From Dietzia natronolimnaea (GTDB lineage: Bacteria; Actinomycetota; Actinomycetes; Mycobacteriales; Mycobacteriaceae): a stretch of DNA of 64,000 nucleotides. Made by a program: the position numbers and the translations under genes. The notes under the pieces are model-generated. The model searched no databases. It saw only the letters and a list, made by a program, of their open reading frames with translations, and was not told the origin of the DNA. The stretch lies in NCBI RefSeq assembly GCF_039525805.1, contig NZ_BAAAHZ010000010.1, one strand, 5' to 3'. How positions within the stretch are numbered: the stretch's first letter is position 1; every line of letters begins with the position of its first letter. Below, in pieces: positions 7,418-16,333 of this stretch.

Positions 7418-8677
7418 TCAGCTCCCCGCCCGGGCCCGCCGGCGGTCCAGAGCGCGCATGACCTGAGACGCGCTCGCGCCGTGGAGCACCAGTGAGGCGA
7501 TGATGACCAGCGACACCGCCGGCCACAGCGACCAGCCGTCCTCCTTGGGGAAGAAGCCCATCGCGTAGCAGAGATAGAACAGCGAGCCCACGCCGCGGAC
7601 GCCGAACACCGACACCACCATCCGCTCGTCGCGGCGGAGTTTGCGGTCCCCCAGGAGCGAGACCCAGGCGGCGATCGGTCGGACCACCAGCAGGACGCCG
7701 GCCGCCACCGCCACGTGGGTCCAGTGCAGGCGGGGGAGCGCGTCCGAGATGAACGAGGCGCCGATCACCAGAAGGACCAGCAGGGTGAGCAGGTGCTCGG
7801 TGTACTCCACGAACTCGTGGAAGTGCTCGTGGCGCTCGTCGTCACGCTCGGACGCGCGGACCCCGAGCGCCGCGCAGAACACGGCGAGGAAGCCCCACCC
7901 GCCCAGCAACTCGCCGACGCCGTACGCCAGCAGGAGCGTGGCCACGGCGGCGGCGGGCTCGGCGAATCCCACCAGCCGGTGGTCGCCCACCCGCACGCGG
8001 TAGACCGCGGCCCCGATGAGCCGACCGAGGAGGTAGCCCACCACCGCGCCGATGACCGTCTTGCCCACCAGGTCCCACGCCACCCAGCCCAGGAGCCACT
8101 CGCCGGGATCCCCCTTGGTCGCCAGATAGATGGCGAGGTACACGAACGGGAACGCGAGGGCGTCGTTGAGCCCGGCCTCGGAGGTCAGGGCGAAGCGGGC
8201 CTCGTCGTGCTCGTCGTCGACCTCCTCCCCGGAGCTCGGACCCTCCACCTGCACGTCGGAGGCCAGGACCGGGTCGGTCGGGGCGAGCACCGCCCCGAGC
8301 AGCACGGCGACCGCGGGGGTCAATTCCAGCACCCACCACCCCAGTACCGCGACTCCCGCGATGGACAGAGGCATGCCGATCGCCAGCAACCGCCACGTGG
8401 TGGTCCACCCGCGCAGGGTCAGCGGCCGGTCCAGGGCCAGGCCCACACCGAAGAGCGCCACGATCACGGTGATCTCGGCCATCCGCTCGGCCAGCTCCGC
8501 GTGCTCGATCACGTCGACGAGCTGCGACTCGGTGGGCATCAGCCAGCCGATGAGCATGCCCACGCCCACCACCACGATCGGCGCGGACAGCACCCGCTCG
8601 CGGAGCAGGCGCGGGAGGAACGACCCGATGAGCAGGGCCGCGCCGATGACCGCGAACATCAGGTCGGTATTGGGCAC
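7418..8677 (-). CDS. CPA1-type Na+/H+ or cation/proton antiporter
   Basis: 419-residue polytopic membrane protein of the cation:proton antiporter-1 family. It shows about eleven hydrophobic segments, the LAPTDPVLASDVQV motif (the TD.V of CPA1 transport sites) near residue 132 and the SEAGLNDALAFPF motif with its conserved Asn-Asp near residue 170. An acidic loop rich in Glu/Asp lies between them. It exchanges protons for sodium or another monovalent cation for pH and salt balance. It is a single gene; the direction of the flanking genes shows no operon partner. Confidence 0.92.
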   Translation of the reverse strand: MPNTDLMFAVIGAALLIGSFLPRLLRERVLSAPIVVVGVGMLIGWLMPTESQLVDVIEHAELAERMAEITVIVALFGVGLALDRPLTLRGWTTTWRLLAIGMPLSIAGVAVLGWWVLELTPAVAVLLGAVLAPTDPVLASDVQVEGPSSGEEVDDEHDEARFALTSEAGLNDALAFPFVYLAIYLATKGDPGEWLLGWVAWDLVGKTVIGAVVGYLLGRLIGAAVYRVRVGDHRLVGFAEPAAAVATLLLAYGVGELLGGWGFLAVFCAALGVRASERDDERHEHFHEFVEYTEHLLTLLVLLVIGASFISDALPRLHWTHVAVAAGVLLVVRPIAAWVSLLGDRKLRRDERMVVSVFGVRGVGSLFYLCYAMGFFPKEDGWSLWPAVSLVIIASLVLHGASASQVMRALDRRRARAGS

Positions 8678-8821
8678 GCAGTGAGTCTGGTCGCCCCCGG
8701 GTCCCCTGCGCCACCGCTGGGGTCAGCGCCAGGCGTTCACCGTCTGCGGCGCCCGGCTGCATACCCCCGCCGCGACCCCCGCGACCGTTCTCGCGGCCCG
8801 GCACCCTGCCCCGACGACAGA

Positions 8822-8861
8822 CGACGGGCCGGACTCCCAGGTGGGGGAGTCCGGCCCGTCG
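8822..8861. terminator. Intrinsic terminator-like hairpin, 17-bp perfect stem
   Basis: Arms 8822-8838 and 8845-8861 pair perfectly (17 bp) around a 6-base loop, 30 bases past the dps stop on the minus strand. No T-run on either side. The size and design copy the hairpin at 1998. Confidence 0.78.
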
Positions 8862-8891
8862 GTTCGTACTCGAGGGGTCAGCCGCGTGCGA

Positions 8892-9434
8892 TCACGCAGT
8901 GGCGTCGCGGGCCGCGCCCTTCTCGGTGGCGTCGTCGGCGGTCGGCAGCGAGCCGGAGGCGTTCTCCAGGTGGGCGCGGACGAACCACTGGAACTTCTCC
9001 AGCTCGGCGGTCTGGCCGATGAGGATGTCCTCGGTCACCGGGTCCACCTCGCCGGCCACGGCGATGGCCTTGCGGTGGTCGCCGATCATCCCGTCGTACA
9101 CCTTGTCCAGGGCGCCAAGGTGCGCCTGCGCGGTGTCGCGGCCCAGCGAGTAGTCGTCCCACGAGCGGTGGTCGGCGTTGGCGCCCATCGTGCCCACCGG
9201 CGACCCGCCCAGGGTCGCGATGCGCTCGGCCAGCACGTCGGCGTAGCCGCGGACCAGCTCGACCTGGGGATCGAGCATCTCGTGCACCGAGATGAAGTTG
9301 GGGCCCACCACGTTCCAGTGCACGTGCTTGAGCGTCAGGTGCAGGTCGTTGCACGCCGTGAGTCGCTTCTGGAGCGTGTCTACGAGCGTCGAGGAATCAG
9401 AGTTGGACAATCCGGGAACAGTGAATTCAGGCAT
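8892..9434 (-). CDS. dps: Dps DNA-protecting ferritin-like protein
   Basis: 180-residue Dps protein: a dodecameric ferritin-like shell that oxidises and stores iron using hydrogen peroxide and can bind DNA. The ferroxidase signature is intact (LTLKHVHWNVVGPNF, then HEMLD), as are the later helix motifs ELVRGYADVLAERI and LEKFQWFVRAHLEN. The charged Ala/Asp/Lys-rich C-terminal tail may contact DNA. A purine-rich site precedes the ATG, and a strong hairpin follows the gene. Single-gene unit. Confidence 0.95.
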   Translation of the reverse strand: MPEFTVPGLSNSDSSTLVDTLQKRLTACNDLHLTLKHVHWNVVGPNFISVHEMLDPQVELVRGYADVLAERIATLGGSPVGTMGANADHRSWDDYSLGRDTAQAHLGALDKVYDGMIGDHRKAIAVAGEVDPVTEDILIGQTAELEKFQWFVRAHLENASGSLPTADDATEKGAARDATA

Positions 9435-9596
9435 GCTTCGAACTTAGCGCCGCCGCCGGGACCGTGCGACCGCACGACCCGCCGTGCAGGTCAGAGCCCA
9501 TGCGCCGGGTCACAGGCCCTCGCCGCCCGGTACCGGAACTCACGACCCTCACCGACTCCCACCACGACTCACTGGGTCCGCCGAGCCCGCCGGCAC

Positions 9597-10751
9597 TCAC
9601 CGCCCCCGCCGGCGTACCCCGCCGTAGATCACCTGGTGGGTGATGAGCCGCTGGAGCAGCACGTCGGACGCCGGGGCGGGGACGCGGACGCCCCGGCCGG
9701 GCGGGGTGAACACGATGAGTCCGTCGCGCAGCGGGCCGAGCACCGAGCCCCAACGTCGCTTCGGTGGCCGGTAGTCGCGCAGCCGCCTGCCCTCGAGGTG
9801 CGCGCGGATGTTGCGTGCGACCAGGAGGTGTCCGCGGTTGCGGGCGGAGGTGCGCAGCGGGTCGGTGGCGGCCACATCACCGACGGCAAAGACATAGCTG
9901 AACCCGGACACCCGTAGCGTCGGCTCCACGCGGACGAAACCCCGGTCGTCGAGCATCTCCGCCGGCAGCCACGCGGTGTTGGGCGTGACGCGGCCGATGG
10001 CCCAGATCACTACATCTGCTGTGATCGGTGCCTGACCCGTCGTCCAGCTCACGGTGGCGCTGGTGAGGTGGTCGTCGTCATCAAGGCCGTCGGGGCTCGC
10101 ATCCCCGCCATCACCGTTCCCACCCGGAAGCTCCGCGCGGTGACCGGGATGCAGGCCGACGCCCAGGTCCTCCAGGCGCAGGCGCACCCGGTCCCAGACC
10201 AGCTCGTGGTGATGGGGGAGCGCACGCCCGCCGGGGAAGTAGACGTCCACGGTCTTGGTGGGCCAGCGTTCGGCCACCTGCGCGGCCGAGCTCAGGGCCG
10301 CCGCGCCGCCGCCGATGATCGCCACCGTGTCCGCGCCGGCGATGCGCTTGTGGGGGAGGGCGATGTCGGCGTCGACGCCGCGGGAATCCTGGAGGGTGGG
10401 GTGGCGCCAGAACCCGTTGGTCACCCCGGTGGCGACGACGACGACGTCGTACGGCTCCTTGGCGACCGAGCTGTCAGCATGGGTGACTCGCACGATCCGG
10501 TTCTCGGTGTCGAGGGCGGTCGCGCTGCCGTGCACGATGCGGACATGGTCGAGGCCGCGGAACCTGCTGTAGGCGATGCGGTAGTCGCGCGTCCACGCCT
10601 CCGGCCGGGCCAGCCGCAGGCCCAGTTCCTGGCCGCTGACGAACTCCGGTTTGGCGGTGATGCCCACGACGTCGCCGAGTCTCCGCAGGGCGATCGCGGT
10701 GAGGACCCCGGTGTCCCCGAGGCCCACCACGACGATCCGGGGGCGGCTCAC
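9597..10751 (-). CDS. NAD(P)/FAD-dependent oxidoreductase (pyridine nucleotide-disulphide type)
   Basis: 384-residue flavoprotein of the NDH-2/ferredoxin reductase-like class. An N-terminal Rossmann motif (VVVGLGDTGVLTA, with D in place of a third-position residue of GxGxxG) binds FAD, VVVVATGV closes the first half, VAIIGGGAAALSSA is the NAD(P) site, and YVFAVGDVAATDP is the second FAD motif. The GTG start at 10751 overlaps the stop of the upstream DUF1295 gene (GTGA), so the two are translationally coupled. The substrate is unknown. Confidence 0.85.
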   Translation of the reverse strand: MSRPRIVVVGLGDTGVLTAIALRRLGDVVGITAKPEFVSGQELGLRLARPEAWTRDYRIAYSRFRGLDHVRIVHGSATALDTENRIVRVTHADSSVAKEPYDVVVVATGVTNGFWRHPTLQDSRGVDADIALPHKRIAGADTVAIIGGGAAALSSAAQVAERWPTKTVDVYFPGGRALPHHHELVWDRVRLRLEDLGVGLHPGHRAELPGGNGDGGDASPDGLDDDDHLTSATVSWTTGQAPITADVVIWAIGRVTPNTAWLPAEMLDDRGFVRVEPTLRVSGFSYVFAVGDVAATDPLRTSARNRGHLLVARNIRAHLEGRRLRDYRPPKRRWGSVLGPLRDGLIVFTPPGRGVRVPAPASDVLLQRLITHQVIYGGVRRRGR

Positions 10752-11653
10752 GCGGAGGTCGTGGTCCGGCTCTTCTCCTGCGGGCGCTTCTTGGGCGGGC
10801 GCGGGATGAACACGGACACCCGCTCCACCACGCGGGCGTACTCGGGTCGCCGCTCGAGGCTGCGCTGCTCCATCATCGGGATGCTCACTCCGAGGAACAT
10901 CGCCACCATGGCGAAGGTGCCCACGAACACCCACCACGCGCCGGGCCAGGCCGCGAGGCCGAACAGGCCCATGGAGAACCAGATCCCGCACTCACCGAAG
11001 TAGTTCGGGTGCCGGGACCACGACCACACGCCGGTGTCCATGACCTGCCCGGGAGTGCGCGTGGCGATGAAGCGGTGCATCTGCAGGTCGGCGATCGTCT
11101 CCAGGGCCAGCGCGGCCAGGCCGACGCCGAACGCCACGAAGTCCAGCCACCCGAGCGGCTCACCGGCCCGCGTCGCCACCACGTAGACGGGGATGAGTCC
11201 GGCGAAGACCTGCAGGGTCGGGAAGACGTGGATGCCCATTAGGTCGGCCACGAACTCGAAGCGGCCGGCCCGCTCGCGGACCATCGGGTAGCGCCAGTCC
11301 TCGTGGTGCATGCCGGGGAAGGTGCGGATCCAGTTGGCGGTCAGGCGCACCGCCCAGGCCAACAGCACGATCATCATGAGCCACCAGCGGACGTCGTTGA
11401 CGCCCGCGTCGGCGGCGATCCACCAGTAGAACGCCAGCAGCGGCGGGATGACCGACCAGAAGGCGTCGTAGAAGGTGGAGTTCCCGTAGAAGCGGCTGAA
11501 GGCGAAGATCACGACCGTCGCGATGAGGTCGGCGATCAGGCCGTCGAGCCACAGCTGGCCGCTGTCCAGCCCCCACAGCAGCCACGCCAATCCGGCGCCG
11601 ATGGCGATGACATAAGCGATCCCGACCCGCAGGAGTGACGCACCTTGACTCAT
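10748..11653 (-). CDS. DUF1295 (steroid 5-alpha-reductase-like) membrane protein
   Basis: 301-residue polytopic membrane protein of the DUF1295 family, related to steroid 5-alpha-reductases and isoprenylcysteine methyltransferases. Diagnostic C-terminal motifs are LQMHRFIATR, GLWxxxRHPNYFGE-like sequence (here GVWSWSRHPNYFGE) and a terminal basic tail rich in Arg/Lys/Pro. It probably reduces a membrane lipid using NADPH or acts with the coupled flavoprotein gene that overlaps its stop. ATG at 11653 is the first start after a GTG-free gap; longer upstream frames lack similarity. Confidence 0.88.
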   Translation of the reverse strand: MSQGASLLRVGIAYVIAIGAGLAWLLWGLDSGQLWLDGLIADLIATVVIFAFSRFYGNSTFYDAFWSVIPPLLAFYWWIAADAGVNDVRWWLMMIVLLAWAVRLTANWIRTFPGMHHEDWRYPMVRERAGRFEFVADLMGIHVFPTLQVFAGLIPVYVVATRAGEPLGWLDFVAFGVGLAALALETIADLQMHRFIATRTPGQVMDTGVWSWSRHPNYFGECGIWFSMGLFGLAAWPGAWWVFVGTFAMVAMFLGVSIPMMEQRSLERRPEYARVVERVSVFIPRPPKKRPQEKSRTTTSA

Positions 11654-11772
11654 GTCAGGCAGGGTAATGACCGTTCTGCGCGCGGACCTGTGGAACGGTG
11701 AGATGCGGTGTGGCGCTGGTGGGGTGTGGCCTGGGCTCACGGCACGAACCGGTACCCGCGCCCGGGCCGGCG

Positions 11773-13032
11773 TCAGGGATCCACAAACCAGTCGAGAACT
11801 CGGTTGCACTGAGACTCGACAGCGGTCGCCAGCGTGGACGCCAGCGTGCGCTCGTCGCTGCTGCGCGGGGGATTCTTTTCTGTTGCCGAACGCAGCGCCG
11901 CGGGAAGGTCAGCGGCATCGAGGTAGATCTGGGCGGCGAGAACGTCCGGCTCAAGCTTGTTGGCCTCGGCAAAGGCGAGCCAGTGACGCAGCTCGACCTC
12001 GTCATACTTGTAGCGGCTCCCGATCTTCATCGCGAGCGTCCGGAGTGTCGATCCCGGTGCGTATGGGTAGATCGACGCGATGTCGTAGAACGGGGCGAGC
12101 CGAGGACGGCCGGATTCGGGATGGATGATCGCGTAATTCTTGGCGTGGGCGTCGGTCGCGCCAAGAAGGAAGTTGACCGTCAAGGCACGAACGAAGAGCC
12201 AGATGTCCTCCTCGAGAAGCAAAGACCGCAGGAGAGAGATGATGTCACCGGGGGAGGGGCCCCCATCCGACTGGTACTTGGCCGCTGGAGAGACCCCGAG
12301 AGCCTGGCATAGATCCTCTTGATGGAGCCGGACGACAGATCCATCTCTTGAGACCAGGCGATCCCAGCGGCGGCTGACGAGGGCCGGAGTGCCCGCGAAA
12401 TCCACGTATTCGGTGGCGGCGGTGGGGAGTCCCAACTCGCGAACAGTCGCCAGGCACAGCACCTCGTTATAAGCCTGGCACTTCAGATCGACGACGCCCG
12501 GCTTGATGATGTGAGTGGTCGGGATCGCGCCCGTCGCCTGGAACCAGTGATCATCTCGCCGGTGCAGGGCGATTTTCTCCTGTGCACCGGCGAGGGACCA
12601 ATGCTCGCCCTGGGCCTGCCAGGAGGGTTGCCGACTGGTGATGAGATTCTGCAGCCGTTCGCCGATCTCAGAGTCCGAGACCGGTATCAGGGCGCCTTCG
12701 TCGAACTCGTCTGCCTTGTCAGGTGGGAGGAATTGGACGGCGCCCGCGCAATCGCGGCCGACTGCCGTGAGTAGCGAGAAGGTGTTGCCGGCGACAGCAT
12801 CGTAGTGACGCGCGATCTCGTTCCGCGCAGCCCGATTATCGGGTAACAGACCGTCGAGGAACGGTTCCACCTGGTGAGGGCCCCACGGCTGTTGTCGGCG
12901 CGGCATGGATAGAGACAGAGTGCGCTCCGGGCCGTCGAGATCGTATGCGAACCAGTGCTTGCCATGACGATCCTCTGTCAACGTGCCGAGTCTCTCCCCG
13001 GACAGGAGGACGACAAGGTGCTTGTCACTCAT
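11773..13032 (-). CDS. hipA: HipA-family serine/threonine kinase toxin
   Basis: About 419-residue HipA toxin kinase. An N-terminal HipA_N domain (MPRRQQPWGPHQVEPFLDGL, LLPDNRAAR) is followed by the kinase core: SLAGAQEKIAL (ATP-loop equivalent), THIIKPG (catalytic lysine region), LGATDAHAKNYAI (catalytic D..KN) and LAPFYDIAS (metal-binding D). All key residues look intact. E. coli HipA phosphorylates glutamyl-tRNA synthetase and causes dormancy. Its start overlaps the last codons of hipB, so the antitoxin is translated first. The start could be ATG 13032 or GTG 13035. Confidence 0.93.
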   Translation of the reverse strand: MSDKHLVVLLSGERLGTLTEDRHGKHWFAYDLDGPERTLSLSMPRRQQPWGPHQVEPFLDGLLPDNRAARNEIARHYDAVAGNTFSLLTAVGRDCAGAVQFLPPDKADEFDEGALIPVSDSEIGERLQNLITSRQPSWQAQGEHWSLAGAQEKIALHRRDDHWFQATGAIPTTHIIKPGVVDLKCQAYNEVLCLATVRELGLPTAATEYVDFAGTPALVSRRWDRLVSRDGSVVRLHQEDLCQALGVSPAAKYQSDGGPSPGDIISLLRSLLLEEDIWLFVRALTVNFLLGATDAHAKNYAIIHPESGRPRLAPFYDIASIYPYAPGSTLRTLAMKIGSRYKYDEVELRHWLAFAEANKLEPDVLAAQIYLDAADLPAALRSATEKNPPRSSDERTLASTLATAVESQCNRVLDWFVDP

Positions 13033-13465
13033 CACTCATCGTCCGGTTGAGATCGTCAGCGACGGCACGGGCGAGATGGACGCTCCGCCTCCGTTTGGCC
13101 GCGTCGAGAGCCGCCGAGTCGAGCACCGCGGGACCGGAGGTTGCGGACTGATCGGGGTCGTCCCCCGGTTGCCCCAGCTTTCTCGGCGCGGATGTGGTGA
13201 GACGGCCGACCTCGTGGGCGTTCGACTCGGGATCGGGAACGGTGTAGGTCAAGCGGATAGTGACCCCGAGAACGTCCAGCATGGCGAGGACCTTGCCAAG
13301 TGAGGCGTTGGGTGTGTGGCCTCCCTCGAAGAGACTGACCCAGGACCGGTTGAGGTGAGCTGCAGTGGCCAGGTCTGCTTGACTCATCCCTGCCGCGATG
13401 CGGGCGTCTCTGACCGAGGTGGCGAGATCGAGTGGAGTACGGGCGCTGGTTGAAAACGTCGCCAC
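13025..13465 (-). CDS. hipB: HipB-like HTH antitoxin
   Basis: 146 residues. An XRE-type helix-turn-helix (about residues 14-70: LATSVRDARIAAGMSQADLA, LNRSWVSLFEGG) is followed by a long polar C-terminal tail that probably wraps the HipA toxin. The GTG start at 13465 has AAGGGGGA about six bases upstream; the ATG two bases further up is out of frame. The gene overlaps hipA by 8 bases. Three operator-like repeats sit directly upstream and imply self-repression. The tail is longer than in E. coli HipB (88 residues). Confidence 0.88.
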   Translation of the reverse strand: MATFSTSARTPLDLATSVRDARIAAGMSQADLATAAHLNRSWVSLFEGGHTPNASLGKVLAMLDVLGVTIRLTYTVPDPESNAHEVGRLTTSAPRKLGQPGDDPDQSATSGPAVLDSAALDAAKRRRSVHLARAVADDLNRTMSDE

Positions 13466-13480
13466 ATGTCCCCCTTGGGC

Positions 13481-13550
13481 GTTCGAAATATCTAACAAAA
13501 GCGAGGCGTTAGATAAAGCTAACACAAAGAAAATGTTCGGTAAAGCGAAC
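13481..13550. promoter_or_regulatory. Three 16-bp hipBA operators at exact 27-bp spacing
   Basis: Three copies of the pattern GTT(C/A)G-N6-C(T/G)AAC occur at 13481-13496 (GTTCG..CTAAC), 13508-13523 (GTTAG..CTAAC) and 13535-13550 (GTTCG..CGAAC), each starting 27 bp after the previous. They fill the AT-rich promoter region directly upstream of hipB. Multiple evenly spaced palindromes are how HipB-HipA complexes repress known hip operons. The pattern is read directly; the binding protein is inferred. Confidence 0.8.
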
Positions 13551-13555
13551 GATCG

Positions 13556-13733
13556 CGCGCAGGTAGTGGGTCTCCTTCTGGTACCCCTCGCCCCAGACCG
13601 CGCGGAGGATCTCCTGCTGGATGACCAGCCTGCCGGGGTTGCGCGCGAGGATCTCCAACACGCCCCACTCGGTCGGCGCCGGCGTCCAGTGCCCGGACCT
13701 TGTCGGCCGCGCGCAGAATGATCGGCGGGTGCC
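13556..13733 (-). pseudogene. Decayed kdpE response-regulator fragment
   Basis: On the minus strand, PPIILRAADKVRALDAGAD matches the receiver end of KdpE-type regulators, but it runs straight (with a frame change) into EWGVLEILARNPGRLV and QEILRAVWGEGYQKETHYLR, the winged-helix part. About 85-90 codons between these segments are missing, as are a short piece inside the receiver match and the C-terminal strand after HYLR, where the hipBA promoter begins. The N-terminal half is also gone. No intact kdp genes are in the window. A strong family match at residue level, clearly non-functional. Confidence 0.78.
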
Positions 13734-13956
13734 GTCCGGCAGGGCCGCGTCCGCTCACCCGGGTGACCGGGGCTGAGCCCGCTGCAGACGTGCTCATTCG
13801 GTGAGTGGTCACAGTTGACGGATTTCGGCGAACCCCACCTGGGAAAACGTGATCAGGAGTGACCCCGCGACGGGCGGCTGCTCGGTGCCGGTGACGAACT
13901 GGCCGCTGTGTCCCAGCTCGCCGGCCCTCGGGCCCCGGCTCGCACAAGGGCTGGCT
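13734..13956. other. Intergenic remnant region without a gene
   Basis: Between the kdpE fragment and the peptidase stop no credible gene is seen. A minus-strand frame ending at 13809 reads like a protein C-terminus (GSLLITFSQVGFAEIRQL) but has no start or recognisable family; it may be another relic of the same decayed locus. Confidence 0.4.
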
Positions 13957-15561
13957 CTACCCCGCCACCGGCATCGGCGGGGCCGGAGCGTGGGTCACGC
14001 CGGTGTGGCCGGTGCGCAGGTACTCCACCACGGCGTCGTCGACGACGGTGTTCCCCTTGGCCACCTGCCCGTGGTCGCCACCCTCGACGGTGAGCACGTG
14101 CGCGCCCATCCGCTCGGCCAGCGCGAGCGCCCCGTGGTGGGGAGTCTGCGGATCCGCGAGCGAGTTGATGAGCAGCGGCGCAGTGTCCAGGCCAGCGTTG
14201 TGGACCTCTACGGGCGTGGTGACCGGCCCGGCACCAGCACACGCGGCACCCGAGCTGTAGGTCAGACCGACGGCGTCGAAGATGTCACCGGTGACGAACT
14301 GCGTCCACAGGAACCCGGGGTAGTCCAGCGGCCGCGGGGCCACCCGGTTCTCGTTGCACAGCACGGTGGCCTGCATGTTCGCGGCGATGATCGCCTCATG
14401 CGGCAGCTCCGGCATCTGTGGATCCTGCGGCCCGAGGGGCGTGCCGTCGCGCAGCGACTCGGCGATCACCGGCCACAACGCGCTCTGCGGGGCCAGGCCG
14501 CGGGTCGCTCCGAGCATCGGGGACAGGGCCTGCACCGCGCCGGGGGTGCGGAGCTGGTTGACCAGCCCCTCGACTTGCGCCCGCAGCGGTCCGGTGAGCG
14601 TGACCCCGTCCACGTACTGCTGGGCGAGCGCCTGCCATTCTGGAGGGACGTCGCCGATCCGCGCCGGGGGAGGGGCGAGGGTCGGGGTGGTGCCGGACTC
14701 GGCCATCACCCGCTGCGACCAGCGCTGATACACCTTGAGCGGGGTGTCGCCCAGTCCGTACATGGAGTCGTTGGCAGCGATCCAGTCGAACATCGCCACC
14801 ACCCTGCGCTTGTAGGGCTCGTTCTGCTCGAGCAGAACGTCGTTCCACATCCAGTCCGGGTGCGCTCCGGAATCCAGCACCAACTTGTCCGTGTGCTGGG
14901 GGAAGAGCGTCGCGTACGTCGAGCCCAGGAGCGTGCCGTAGGACAGGCCGTGGATGGAGATGCGCTCCTGGCCCAGCGCGCGGCGGACCTCCTCCCAGTC
15001 GCGCGCGGTGTTCTCGGTGGTCAGGTGGCGCCAGTAGCCGCCGCTGGCCTGCTCGCACGAGGCCCGGTGCGCGCCGCCCAGGTTGGTGGCGATCATCACC
15101 GGGTCGGCCACCTCCAGCGGCGCGCACTCCAGCGGGCCCGCGTGCGCCAACCCCCGCGGCTGGACGCCGATGAGATCCCACTCGTCCCGCAGGGCATCGG
15201 GCCAGGTGAACAGCTCGTTGTCGTCGAAATATGTCAGTGAGTCCCCGCCCGGCCCACCCGCGTTGCCGAACAACACCCCACGCTTCGCCGCCGGGTCGCG
15301 CGCCGGAAGTCTGGACACCGTCACGTCGATGCGGTCGCCCTCGGGAGCCGAGTAGTCGACGGGGACGCTCACGGTCGTGCACACCGCGGAGGCGGTCGTG
15401 ACGGTCTCGGGGCACGGTCCCCACACGGGTGCGGCGTGGGCGGCGGGTGCGGCGGACTGGGCGACGACGACGAGGCCGGCAGCCGCGAGAGCGGCAGCCA
15501 TGGCCGCGGCTGCCGGACGGCGGGATCGGAGGAGAGCGGGAGACAGGGCCTGCGTGTGCAT
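13957..15561 (-). CDS. Secreted alpha/beta-hydrolase, tripeptidyl aminopeptidase type
   Basis: 534-residue exported serine hydrolase of the actinobacterial Slp/TAP group. Signal peptide of about 43 residues (RSRR then an Ala-rich core ending AHA-AP), oxyanion region NAGGPGG (100-106), nucleophile S207 in GLSYGT, and a TAP-like C-terminal domain with the histidine in VEGGDHGQ. Four or more cysteines (C50, C61, C146, C169) could form disulphides. It probably trims peptides from the N-terminus outside the membrane. The usual DxxG after the first strand reads QPRG here. Single gene. Confidence 0.9.
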   Translation of the reverse strand: MHTQALSPALLRSRRPAAAAMAAALAAAGLVVVAQSAAPAAHAAPVWGPCPETVTTASAVCTTVSVPVDYSAPEGDRIDVTVSRLPARDPAAKRGVLFGNAGGPGGDSLTYFDDNELFTWPDALRDEWDLIGVQPRGLAHAGPLECAPLEVADPVMIATNLGGAHRASCEQASGGYWRHLTTENTARDWEEVRRALGQERISIHGLSYGTLLGSTYATLFPQHTDKLVLDSGAHPDWMWNDVLLEQNEPYKRRVVAMFDWIAANDSMYGLGDTPLKVYQRWSQRVMAESGTTPTLAPPPARIGDVPPEWQALAQQYVDGVTLTGPLRAQVEGLVNQLRTPGAVQALSPMLGATRGLAPQSALWPVIAESLRDGTPLGPQDPQMPELPHEAIIAANMQATVLCNENRVAPRPLDYPGFLWTQFVTGDIFDAVGLTYSSGAACAGAGPVTTPVEVHNAGLDTAPLLINSLADPQTPHHGALALAERMGAHVLTVEGGDHGQVAKGNTVVDDAVVEYLRTGHTGVTHAPAPPMPVAG

Positions 15562-15672
15562 GGCGATTACTTTCTCACGCGTGCGGGCGCGCCGGCGGGT
15601 GCTTGCCTGCCGGGTGAACCCGGTTGGGGTGGGTGCCGGGGAGCTGCGGCCCGAGGGGCGCTGCGGCGGACC

Positions 15673-16287
15673 TCAGGCCTTCGCCGGGTCGTACACGCCG
15701 AAGCGCAGAGTCGTGATGATGGAGTCGACGATCTGGTGTCGGGGCATCTCACCGGCCTGCGCGGTCTCCCATCCGGCGTAGAGCAGGCCCCAGAAGGTGC
15801 GGCGCACCCAGGCGTGGGAGAAGTCGGGATTGAGGCCGGCGTCAGGCCGTGCGAGCACCTGGTCGATCGCCTCCTCCATGGTCCGCAGTGCGCTGACCAG
15901 CGACGCATCGGCGTTGATGAGTGGCTCGAGGAAGATGTACATCAGGATCGAGCCCAGGTCGATGTGCTCCTCCACCACGCGTCGCAGCGCGTCGTGCAGC
16001 GGGCCGGAGTCCGGTTCCGCGCGCTGGATGGCCTGGTGGCTCAGGTCCACCACGTGGTGCACGACGGCGTGGATCAGGTCCGCGCGCTCGGGGAAGTAGC
16101 GGTGCACGGTCGTGCGCCCCACCTCGGCCGCGGCCGCGACGTCCGCCAGCGAGGCCTGGTGGTCGGCGGCCAGCACGTCGACGGCGGCGTCGAGGATCGC
16201 ATTCCGCGTGCGGGCCCGGGCCCCGGTCTCGGGCGGGTGCGGCGGGGTGCGCGACGGCGGGTGCGGCGTGGATTCCGGCGGGTTCAT
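15673..16287 (-). CDS. TetR-family repressor of the divergent efflux pump
   Basis: 204 residues. After a Pro-rich tail of about 25 residues, a TetR HTH (residues about 27-72: TRNAILDAAVDVLA, SLADVAAAAEVGRTTVHRYFPERADLI) precedes an all-helical ligand-binding domain. ATG 16287 has GGAGGGG just upstream; GTG 16296 in frame is an alternative. It is transcribed divergently from an MFS drug exporter, with a perfect 26-bp palindrome between them, the classic layout for a ligand-released repressor of its own pump. Confidence 0.9.
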   Translation of the reverse strand: MNPPESTPHPPSRTPPHPPETGARARTRNAILDAAVDVLAADHQASLADVAAAAEVGRTTVHRYFPERADLIHAVVHHVVDLSHQAIQRAEPDSGPLHDALRRVVEEHIDLGSILMYIFLEPLINADASLVSALRTMEEAIDQVLARPDAGLNPDFSHAWVRRTFWGLLYAGWETAQAGEMPRHQIVDSIITTLRFGVYDPAKA

Positions 16288-16333
16288 CCCCTCCACGATA
16301 AGCGCACCGTCCAGAACGGAATGTCAGTTGACT

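Noticed and set aside
8690..8880. Small gene between the antiporter and dps
   Set aside because: Only a 17-bp terminator stem and shadow frames are present.
13809..13956. C-terminus-like minus-strand frame
   Set aside because: Protein-like in composition but without start, family or upstream part; kept only as a possible relic.
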